A DNA stretch of 64,000 nucleotides from JANMJD01 sp963847945. GTDB lineage: Bacteria; Actinomycetota; Acidimicrobiia; Acidimicrobiales; Ilumatobacteraceae. The position numbers and the translations under genes were made by a program. Shown here piece by piece: positions 17,713 to 25,184 of this stretch. Location of the stretch: positions 8,588 to 72,587 of the forward strand of contig CAWKBX010000013.1 of NCBI GenBank assembly GCA_963847945.1. The letters are read 5' to 3'. Every line of letters starts with the position of its first letter. Position 1 is the stretch's first letter. The notes beneath the pieces were generated by a model. The model made no database searches and was not told the DNA's origin. It was given only the letters and a program-made list of their open reading frames with translations.

Positions 17713-19248
17713 TCAGTAATTTCCATCTGAGCGACGGTAATTCGGGGACTCATGGGTGATCGTCACGTCGTGCGGATGTGACTCGTCACGACCGGCCGAG
17801 GTGACTCGCATAAACCGAGATGACCTGCGAAGGTTGTCGAGATCTGCCGCCCCGGCATATCCCATTCCCGAGCGCAAGCCGCCGGTCAGCTGGTGCAGAA
17901 CGTCGGCGAGTGGGCCGGCGTAGGGGACCCGGCCCTCGATGCCTTCGGGGACGAGTTTGTTGGTCGACCCTTGGCCCGATCCATACCGATCGCGGCCGAA
18001 CCCATGCATCGCGGCGAGCGAACCCATCCCGCGGTAGCTCTTGTAGCGGCGCCCCTCGAAGAGCTCCTGCTCACCCGGGGCCTCGTCGGTGCCGGCCAAC
18101 AACGAACCCAGCATCACGGTGTGGGCTCCGGCGGCCATCGCCTTGACCACGTCCCCCGAGTAGGTGATGCCGCCGTCGGCAATGACCGGCACGCCTCGTC
18201 GGGCGGCCTGGCGACTGGTGAAGTGGATCGCCGAGAGCTGTGGCATTCCCGCTCCCGAGACGACCCGGGTGGTGCAGATCGATCCGGCCCCGACGCCGAC
18301 CTTGACCGCATCGGCCCCGGCATCGACCAGGGCGTCGACACCCTCGGCGGTGACGACGTTGCCGGCCACGATGATCATTGTCGGCCATCCGGCGCGGATC
18401 CGCTCGATCGCCCGAATCACCCCGGCGGAATGCCCGTGGGCGGTGTCGATGACGATCGCGTCGACGTCGACGGCGACGAGGGCGGCGACGCGCTCCTCAA
18501 GGTCGAGGCTGACGCCGACGGCGGCGGCAACCCGCAAGCGACCGCCGGAGTCGTGGGTAGCGTGCGGAAACTCCTGCCGCTTGAGGATGTCCTTGACCGT
18601 GATCAGGCCGCAGAGGCGACCGGAGCCGTCGACCAGGGGGAGCTTCTCGATTCGGTGCTGTTGCAGGATGGCGCGGGCATCATGCAACGACGTGCCGACG
18701 GCGGCTGTCACGAGCCCTTCTGCGGTCATGAACTCGGTCACCGGCCGAACAAGGTCGGTGGCGGAGCAGAACCGCACGTCGCGGTTGGTCAAAATCCCGA
18801 CAAGGCGCCGATCGGGATCGGTGATCGGCACGCCGGAGAACTTGTAGCGGGCCATCAAGTCCTCGGCCTCGGCGAGGGTGGCCGACGGCGGCAAGGTCAC
18901 CGGGTCGGTGATCATCCCCGACTGTGAACGCTTGACCCGCTGGACCTCCTCGGCCTGGTCGGCGATCGGCAGATTGCGATGGATCACGCCGATTCCTCCG
19001 CAGCGAGCCATGGCGATCGCCATGCGGGCCTCGGTGACCTTGTCCATTGCCGCGGAAATGACGGGGCTGGCCAACGTGATATCCCCGGCGAACGTCGCCG
19101 TGATGTCGACGGCGTCGGGAAGGACCTCGCTGAAGCCGGGAATGACGACGACATCGTCGAAGGTCAACGCCTCGAAGCGATCGAACAGGGTGTCGCGTGG
19201 GCTCGCCGTGGCAGCGGCATCCGAATCGGCGGGTGAGAGCGTGGTCAT
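17713..19248 (-). CDS. guaB: IMP dehydrogenase
   Basis: This 511-residue enzyme oxidises IMP to XMP with NAD, the first step to GMP. The barrel holds the catalytic loop GVGAGSICTTRVVSG with the Cys at about residue 327, and the flap carries YRGMGSLAAM. Two CBS domains are inserted at about residues 110-230 (MITDPVTLPPSATLAEAE, EFMTAEGLVTAAVG). The C-terminal GQGSTNKLVPEGIEGRVPY and YAGAADLDNLR are also conserved. The ATG overlaps the purN stop by four bases (ATGA), so guaB is the last gene of the purine operon, which couples IMP synthesis and its use for guanine nucleotides. A terminator follows at once. Confidence 0.97.
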   Translation of the reverse strand: MTTLSPADSDAAATASPRDTLFDRFEALTFDDVVVIPGFSEVLPDAVDITATFAGDITLASPVISAAMDKVTEARMAIAMARCGGIGVIHRNLPIADQAEEVQRVKRSQSGMITDPVTLPPSATLAEAEDLMARYKFSGVPITDPDRRLVGILTNRDVRFCSATDLVRPVTEFMTAEGLVTAAVGTSLHDARAILQQHRIEKLPLVDGSGRLCGLITVKDILKRQEFPHATHDSGGRLRVAAAVGVSLDLEERVAALVAVDVDAIVIDTAHGHSAGVIRAIERIRAGWPTMIIVAGNVVTAEGVDALVDAGADAVKVGVGAGSICTTRVVSGAGMPQLSAIHFTSRQAARRGVPVIADGGITYSGDVVKAMAAGAHTVMLGSLLAGTDEAPGEQELFEGRRYKSYRGMGSLAAMHGFGRDRYGSGQGSTNKLVPEGIEGRVPYAGPLADVLHQLTGGLRSGMGYAGAADLDNLRRSSRFMRVTSAGRDESHPHDVTITHESPNYRRSDGNY

Positions 19249-19840
19249 AGGGAATCCTCCTGGGCGAGAACGGACTGTAAAGCGGTGATGAGCAGGTTGT
19301 GCTCGGTGGCATGGACGCGAGTCTGCAGCGAGGCGAGCGATTCGCCGACGCCGATCGTGACGTGGCGGATGGCGATCACGGGGCCGTCGTCGACACCTTC
19401 GTCGGGGACGAAGTGGACCATCACCCCGGTGTGGTCACGGTCGCCGATCACGGCCTCGGCGTGGGCGCGTTCGATGGCGTGGAGCCCAGGCAAGTCGCCG
19501 GGCAGGGCCGGGTGCAGGTTGATCACCCGGCCGGGAAATCGCCGAGAAACGCCATCGTCAGTAGCCGGCGCCAACCGGCGAGGACGACGTAGTCGGGATG
19601 GGCCTGGCTGACGAGGTCGGCGAGGGCCGTGTCGTACCACTGGCGGTCGCGTCCAGGCGTCGGGCTGAGCACGTGGTGATCGATGCCATGGCGGATTGCT
19701 CGATCGAGCGCGCCGACGGCTTCCCGGTCGGTGATGACGAGGGGCACGGTTGCGTCGAGCCGACCGTGGGTGCAGGCGTCGATGATCGCCTGAAGGTTCG
19801 AGCCTCCGCCGGAGGCCAGGACCACCAGGCGCGCCGTCAT
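19245..19840 (-). CDS. purN: Phosphoribosylglycinamide formyltransferase PurN (one frameshift)
   Basis: PurN transfers a formyl group from 10-formyl-THF to GAR. The N-terminal frame (ARLVVLASGGGSNLQAIID to YVVLAGWRRLLTMAFLGDF) and the C-terminal frame (GRVINLHPALPGDLPG, then HTGVMVHFVPDEGVDDGPVI) together make a normal PurN of about 198 residues, with the catalytic Asn-His-Asp set (INLHP, DEGVD). The change of frame is at about 19530, within CCCGGCCGGG, where one G or C appears to be missing. As other genes of the operon are intact, an assembly indel is quite possible. ATG 19840 overlaps the stop of the purDM fusion by four bases. Confidence 0.85.
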
Positions 19841-22002
19841 CGCAGGCGGACCCGACGTTCCCCGGCGACGATTTCACCGATGATCCACGTCGGCTCGCCG
19901 AACGCGGCCTGGATGTCGGCGGCGTCAGCCGCGGCAACGACGGCGACCATGCCGATCCCCATGTTCAACGTGCGGAACAGGTCGTCGCGGTCGATGCCGA
20001 CGGCGACCTCGCGCACCAACTGGAACAGCGACGGGATCGGCCAGGCGGTGGTATCGATGATCGCTTCACAGCCCTCGGGAAGGACTCGCGGCATGTTGTC
20101 GATCAACCCGCCGCCGGTGATGTGGGCCAGCGCCTTGAGCCGCGGGTCGCCGATCAGCGGCTTGATCAGCGACAGATAGGAACGGTGGGGTTCGAGCAGC
20201 GCATCACCGAGTGGGACGGTGAGCGGGCTCGGTTGGGTTTCGAGTGGAATCCACTCGAAGAGCCGCCTGAGGAGGGAGTATCCGTTGGTGTGAGGCCCGT
20301 TGGAAGCAATGCCGATGAGCACATCGCCGACGGCGACCGTAGGACGAGGGAGCATGTCGGCATGCTCGACGACACCGACGAGGGTGCCGGCGATGTCGAA
20401 TGACCCCGGGGTGTAAACGCCGGGCATCTCGGCTGTCTCGCCGCCGAGCAGCACGCATCCGGCGGCTTCGCATGCCTGGGCCATGGCGGTGACCACCCCA
20501 GCGACGCGGTCGGCGTCGAGGGTGCTGGCGGCGATGTAGTCGAGGAAGAACAGCGGCACCGCGCCCTGCACAAGCACGTCATCGATGCAGTGGTTGACGA
20601 TGTCGGCGCCGACACTATTGGGACGGCCGGCGCGAGCTGCCAGCTCGACCTTCGTGCCGACCCCATCGGTCGAGGCGACCAAGACCGGCCGGTCAAAAGC
20701 CTTCAATCGGCTGACATCGAGCGCCCCCCCGAATGCACCGATGCCCGAGAGCACATCGGGATTGTGCGTCCGTTCGACGGCGCCCTTCAACTCGTTGACG
20801 GCGCGGGTGCCCTCTACGATCGACACTCCGGCGGCGGCGTATGAGCGCAGGATGGCCCCCGGTGCCCGCCAGGCAATGTCACGGCGTACCTGCATGCCGT
20901 CGAACTTGACGTCGTCGAGTCGTCGATAGGCGGCGGCCCGGGCCGCGCCGAGATCGATGCCGACCCCGGTGGCGACGAGCACTCGGCCACCGGAAACGAC
21001 AAGGTCATCGCCCTGTTTCGTGGCCGCGGCGAGGAAGACCACGGCATCGGGGGTGTCGTGGCCGAGCTCGATGGCCGCCCCGGTCGCGACGGTCGACGGG
21101 TATCCGGCAGCGGCGGCGACGACCGCACATGCCGACCGATCCGACCAACGCACATCGGTCGAGCCGAGCCGCCCCTCGACACAGGCGAGCGCTACGGCGG
21201 CAAGATCACTGTCGAGCAGCGGTAGCACGGCCTGGGTCTCGGGGTCGCCGAACCGGCAGTTGTACTCGATCAGCCGGGGACCGTCGGTACACAGCATGAG
21301 CCCGGCGTACAGCACCCCGACATACGGAGTCCCGGCGTCGGCCATTGCCGTGATCACCGGGTCGATGAACGTCTTGCGGAGCGACTCAGCGTCGAAGCCG
21401 GGGGGAAGCGGAGCGGGGGCGAAGGCACCCATCCCGCCGGTATTCGGGCCGACATCGCCCTCTCCGATCCGCTTGTGATCTTGGGCGATCGGCATGGCCA
21501 CGGCGACCCGGCCGTCGCAGAAGGCGAGCAGCGAGTATTCCGGTCCGCTCAGCCGTTCCTCGACGACGATCGGGCCGCGGGATGCAAGTTCGACGATGGC
21601 CTCGTGGGTCGCCAAGTCATTGTCGGGAACGATCACGCCTTTGCCGCCGGCCAAACCATCGAGCTTGACGACAACGGGCCGGCCGAACTCCTGCCACCAA
21701 CGCAAGGCCCCCTCGACATCGGTCAGTCCCGAGGTACGCGGCGAGGGAATTCCGAGTCGGTCGGCCACCTCACGGGCAAACGCCTTGGACCCTTCGAGCC
21801 GGGCGGCGGCCTGGGACGGGCCGAAGCAGGCGATACCCCGGGCCGCCAGGTCGTCGGCGATACCGTTGGTCAGCGGCTCCTCGGGACCGACAATCACCAG
21901 GTCAGCCGTCTCGGGCGACTCGACGAGCCGATGCCCGTCGGCGGTCACCTTCCAACGGATGGCCGACTCGCGTCCGCCGGAGCCGACGACGTGGACCTTC
22001 AC
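19837..22002 (-). CDS. purDM: Fused GAR synthetase-AIR synthetase PurD-PurM
   Basis: One 721-residue polypeptide carries two purine enzymes. Residues 1-390 are PurD (GAR synthetase, ATP-grasp): VVGSGGRESAI at the start, FGPSQAAARLEGSKAFA, VVVKLDGLAGGKGVIV, and EYNCRFGDPETQAVLPLL. Residues 392-721 are PurM (AIR synthetase): YAAAGVSIVEGTRAVNELK, DGVGTKVELA, LLGGETAEMPGVY, and HITGGGLIDNMPRVLPEG. There is hardly any linker. The GTG start at 22002 overlaps the purF stop (GTGA). The N-terminal domain is about 45 residues shorter than usual and lacks the PGN motif; the His of GREHA is Ser. A GARS-AIRS fusion is known from yeast and animals and is less usual in bacteria. Confidence 0.95.
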   Translation of the reverse strand: MKVHVVGSGGRESAIRWKVTADGHRLVESPETADLVIVGPEEPLTNGIADDLAARGIACFGPSQAAARLEGSKAFAREVADRLGIPSPRTSGLTDVEGALRWWQEFGRPVVVKLDGLAGGKGVIVPDNDLATHEAIVELASRGPIVVEERLSGPEYSLLAFCDGRVAVAMPIAQDHKRIGEGDVGPNTGGMGAFAPAPLPPGFDAESLRKTFIDPVITAMADAGTPYVGVLYAGLMLCTDGPRLIEYNCRFGDPETQAVLPLLDSDLAAVALACVEGRLGSTDVRWSDRSACAVVAAAAGYPSTVATGAAIELGHDTPDAVVFLAAATKQGDDLVVSGGRVLVATGVGIDLGAARAAAYRRLDDVKFDGMQVRRDIAWRAPGAILRSYAAAGVSIVEGTRAVNELKGAVERTHNPDVLSGIGAFGGALDVSRLKAFDRPVLVASTDGVGTKVELAARAGRPNSVGADIVNHCIDDVLVQGAVPLFFLDYIAASTLDADRVAGVVTAMAQACEAAGCVLLGGETAEMPGVYTPGSFDIAGTLVGVVEHADMLPRPTVAVGDVLIGIASNGPHTNGYSLLRRLFEWIPLETQPSPLTVPLGDALLEPHRSYLSLIKPLIGDPRLKALAHITGGGLIDNMPRVLPEGCEAIIDTTAWPIPSLFQLVREVAVGIDRDDLFRTLNMGIGMVAVVAAADAADIQAAFGEPTWIIGEIVAGERRVRLR

Positions 22003-23420
22003 GCCAAGACTCCCTCGAAGTCGAGTTTGGCCGGGGCCGTGCGGATCTCCAGGGGGTAGGCGCCAGTGAAACAGGCGTTGCAATAACCGTTCCCGCTCCC
22101 ATCGGACCGGCCGAGCGCCCGCATCATTCCGGCCAACGAGAGGAACCCGATCGAGTCGCAGCCGACCTGCTCGCGGATCTCCTCGATGGTCAGACGGGCG
22201 GCGATCAAGTCGCCGTCGTGGCCCATGTCGACGCCGAAATGGCAGGCGTGCGTGATCGGTGGGCAAGTGAGGCGGAAGTGGACCTCGGCGGCCCCGGCGT
22301 CGCGCAAGAGTTTGACGAGGGGTCCGGCGGTCGTGCCGCGCACCAACGAGTCGTCGACGAGGACGACCCGTTGTCCCGCCAGGTTGGCGCCGAGGGCATT
22401 GAACTTGAGCGCCACCCCGCGCTCACGCATCGACTGGGTCGGCTCGATGAAGGTGCGCCCGATGTAGCGGTTCTTGATCAGGCCGTCGTTGAACGGCAGA
22501 CCGCTGCGCCGGGCATAACCGATCGCGGCGGGGATCGATGAGTCGGGAACCGGGATCACCACATCGGCATCGACCCCGGACTCGTCGGCCAGCTCTTCAC
22601 CGAGGCGCTGGCGGACGTGGTGGACGCTCTGGTTGTCCCACTCGGAGTCGGGACGGGAGAAATAGACGAACTCGAAGGTGCAACGCGCTTGCTGAGCGGC
22701 AGGATTGAGCACCTGGCGCCGCTCGATCTCGGCGCCGCGCAGGGTGATCACCTCACCGGGCTGAACCTCGCTGATATCGAGACAACCGAGGGTTTCGAGC
22801 GCGCAAGTCTCGGACGCGACGGCGTGGCCACCTCCCGGAAGTCGGCCGACCGAGAGCGGGCGGAAGCCCCACGGGTCTCGCACGGCGAGCACCCGGTCGT
22901 TGGCGAGGACGACGAGGGAGTATGCGCCCTTCCACGCGGGCAGCGTGCGCTCGAGGCGCTCTTCCCACGTGCGACCGCCGGCACCGGCAAGCATCAACGC
23001 GAGGACCTCGGTGTCGGACGAGGCGGTCAGCCCAAAGCCGCGCTGCAGGAGTTCGTTGCGCAGATCGGTGGAGTTGATCACGTTGCCGTTGTGGGCCACC
23101 GCGAGCGGGCCATGCATCGTCTCGACGAGAAACGGTTGGGCGTTGCGTTGGCCGGGGGCGCCGGTGGTCGAATAGCGGGTGTGCCCGATGGCGTGATACC
23201 CGGCCAGCGGCAGCAGGGACTCGGGGCTGAACACCCGCGAGACCAGGCCGACGTCTTTGTGGAGCCGAGCCCGTTGGCCGTCGGAGACGGCGATGCCGGC
23301 GGCCTCCTGGCCGCGGTGTTGCAGCGCGAACAGTCCGAAGAATGCCAGTTGAGCGACACCCTCACCGTGAGGAGTGGACAGGCCGAGTACACCGCATTCT
23401 TCGTGGATCTCGTCGCTCAC
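21999..23420 (-). CDS. purF: Amidophosphoribosyltransferase PurF
   Basis: PurF makes phosphoribosylamine from PRPP and glutamine, the committed step of purine synthesis. The N-terminal sequence MSDEIHEECGVLG shows a short propeptide before the catalytic Cys9, the class II glutamine amidotransferase nucleophile. The glutaminase domain has GHTRYSTTG and NGNVIN. The phosphoribosyltransferase domain has the PRPP loop RVVLVDDSLVRGTTAG at about residue 350. Cysteines in CPPITHACHFGVDMG and GCDSIG fit an iron-sulfur-binding PurF of the Bacillus type. Length 473 is normal. It follows purC by 28 bases and overlaps purDM by four. Confidence 0.97.
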   Translation of the reverse strand: MSDEIHEECGVLGLSTPHGEGVAQLAFFGLFALQHRGQEAAGIAVSDGQRARLHKDVGLVSRVFSPESLLPLAGYHAIGHTRYSTTGAPGQRNAQPFLVETMHGPLAVAHNGNVINSTDLRNELLQRGFGLTASSDTEVLALMLAGAGGRTWEERLERTLPAWKGAYSLVVLANDRVLAVRDPWGFRPLSVGRLPGGGHAVASETCALETLGCLDISEVQPGEVITLRGAEIERRQVLNPAAQQARCTFEFVYFSRPDSEWDNQSVHHVRQRLGEELADESGVDADVVIPVPDSSIPAAIGYARRSGLPFNDGLIKNRYIGRTFIEPTQSMRERGVALKFNALGANLAGQRVVLVDDSLVRGTTAGPLVKLLRDAGAAEVHFRLTCPPITHACHFGVDMGHDGDLIAARLTIEEIREQVGCDSIGFLSLAGMMRALGRSDGSGNGYCNACFTGAYPLEIRTAPAKLDFEGVLA

Positions 23421-23448
23421 GGGTTCACCTCGCCATCGATGACCGGGA

Positions 23449-24423
23449 TCACAGCACGCCTGCCGCAGTCAGGTTGGCGACGATTCGCGGCCCGACGGGG
23501 TAGCTGCCCGGGTCGATGGTCTGACCGGTCAGCCGCTCATAGGCGGTGACGTAGCGGCGAGTCGTCTCCGTCCATACCTCGTCGGCGAGCAACGGCGGTG
23601 CACCATCGCCGCTGTAGCCGGAGTCGGCCAGCGCCCGGCGGATGACCTCTTTGTCGAGGCTTTCGGGCTCCTCAGCGGCGGCCAAACGGCCTTCGTATGA
23701 CGAGGCCTCCCAGAATCTCGACGAGTCGGGGGTGTGCATCTCGTCGATCAGCAACAGCCGACCGTCGGGGGCGAGCCCAAACTCGTACTTCGTGTCGGCG
23801 AGGATCAGCCCGGCGCGGGCGGCGACTTCCTGGCCCCGGGCGAAGACGGCCAAGGCGGCCTCCTGCACTCGGGCCCACAGTCCACGCTCGACCAGACCGC
23901 GTTCGGTGACCTCGAGGCAGGTCAGCGCCTCGTCATGGGCTCCGGCCTCGGCTTTGGTGGTCGGCGTGATGATCGCCTGGGGTAGCGCGGTGTTCTTCTG
24001 CAGCCCGTCGGGGAAGTGGTAGCCGTAGATCGTGCGAGCGCCCTCGTCGTAACGCCGCCACAGTGAGGTGGAGGTGATGCCGGTGATGTAGCCCCGCACG
24101 ATCACCTCGACCGGCAGCGGGCGGGCAGAGATGCCGATGAGCACGTTTGGGTCGGGGGTCGAGATCGCGTGGTTGTCGACGATGTCGCGGGTCTGATCGA
24201 ACCACCAGGCCGCCAACTGGTTCAGCACCTGGCCCTTATAGGCGACGCCGTTGATGATCCGGTCGAACGCCGAGAGCCGGTCGGTGGTGACGAAGAGCCG
24301 CTGGCCATTGGGCAACGCGTACGAGACCCGCACCTTTCCGTCGCGCCGGTCGGGTAGGTCGAGTTCGACGTCGGTGTATGGCTCGACCTGGCCGGTGACG
24401 CGGTCGTCGGTGGCAGTGGTCAT
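23449..24423 (-). CDS. purC: SAICAR synthase PurC
   Basis: PurC joins CAIR and aspartate using ATP. The 324-residue protein is the longer form also found in fungi and many actinobacteria. Recognisable stretches are VTTDRLSAFDRIING and KGQVLNQLAAWWF, followed by PVEVIVRGYITGITSTSLW and LILADTKYEFGLAPDGRLLLIDE, which hold the ATP and substrate contacts. A GTG at 24426 and an ATG at 24423 are both possible starts. I prefer ATG 24423 because AAGGAG lies at better spacing; it overlaps the purQ stop by one base (TGATG). Confidence 0.97.
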   Translation of the reverse strand: MTTATDDRVTGQVEPYTDVELDLPDRRDGKVRVSYALPNGQRLFVTTDRLSAFDRIINGVAYKGQVLNQLAAWWFDQTRDIVDNHAISTPDPNVLIGISARPLPVEVIVRGYITGITSTSLWRRYDEGARTIYGYHFPDGLQKNTALPQAIITPTTKAEAGAHDEALTCLEVTERGLVERGLWARVQEAALAVFARGQEVAARAGLILADTKYEFGLAPDGRLLLIDEMHTPDSSRFWEASSYEGRLAAAEEPESLDKEVIRRALADSGYSGDGAPPLLADEVWTETTRRYVTAYERLTGQTIDPGSYPVGPRIVANLTAAGVL

Positions 24424-25184
24424 CACAACTCCTTGGCGTGGCGAACGCCTTGTTCGAAGAGACGGAGCCCCAAACCCGTCCCCTGGCGGCCGTCGCGACG
24501 ACCGTTCAGTGGGTGCTGGCGCGGCAATACATGGTTTTCGGGGTGTGGCATGAGCCCGAGCACCAGCCCGGTCTCATCACAGATGCCGGCGATGTCGGCG
24601 ACGGACCCATTCGGGTTCGCGGCCGCATGCGATGGGCCTGGCCGATACGTCAGCGCGATGAGGTCATCGGCGGTGAGCCGGGCCAACGTGGCATCGTCGC
24701 ATACGAAACGTCCCTCGCCGTGGGCGATCGGGCAGTCGATCTCGTCGGCGAGCCCGGCCGTCCAGACGCACCGCTGCGAGACCGGGGCGAGGCGCACCCA
24801 CCGGCAGTCGAATCGGCCCGAGTCGTTGTCGCCGAGTGCGCCGCGAATCTCGCCGCCGGGGAGCAGGCCGGCCCGCACGAGGGCCTGGAACCCGTTGCAG
24901 ATACCGATCACAGGGCGACCCCGCCCGACGTGGGTACGGATCTCGTCGCCGAACGCCGAGGCGAGTTCATGACCGAGCAGCCGACCGGCTCCGAGGGCGT
25001 CGGCATATGAGAAGCCCCCGGCGACGACCATGATCCGGGCATCACCGATCAGCGTCGGGCGGGCGATGATCTCCGCCGCGGTGGCGATCACCGGTTCCGC
25101 ACCGGCGAGATCGAGGGCGAGGGCGACGTCGTGATCGCGATTGGTCCCCGGGGCTCGGATGACGAGCGCGATCGGTCGACTCAT
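24423..25184 (-). CDS. purQ: FGAM synthase glutaminase subunit PurQ
   Basis: PurQ releases ammonia from glutamine for PurL. The 253-residue class I amidotransferase has the nucleophile Cys96 in VIGICNGFQ and the His214/Glu216 pair in MPHPENH. The start IALVIRAPGTNRDHDVA is typical. ATG 25184 overlaps the purL stop by one base, so production of the two subunits is coupled. Together with PurL, whose N-terminus carries PurS-like sequence, it forms the FGAM synthase. Confidence 0.97.
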   Translation of the reverse strand: MSRPIALVIRAPGTNRDHDVALALDLAGAEPVIATAAEIIARPTLIGDARIMVVAGGFSYADALGAGRLLGHELASAFGDEIRTHVGRGRPVIGICNGFQALVRAGLLPGGEIRGALGDNDSGRFDCRWVRLAPVSQRCVWTAGLADEIDCPIAHGEGRFVCDDATLARLTADDLIALTYRPGPSHAAANPNGSVADIAGICDETGLVLGLMPHPENHVLPRQHPLNGRRDGRQGTGLGLRLFEQGVRHAKEL

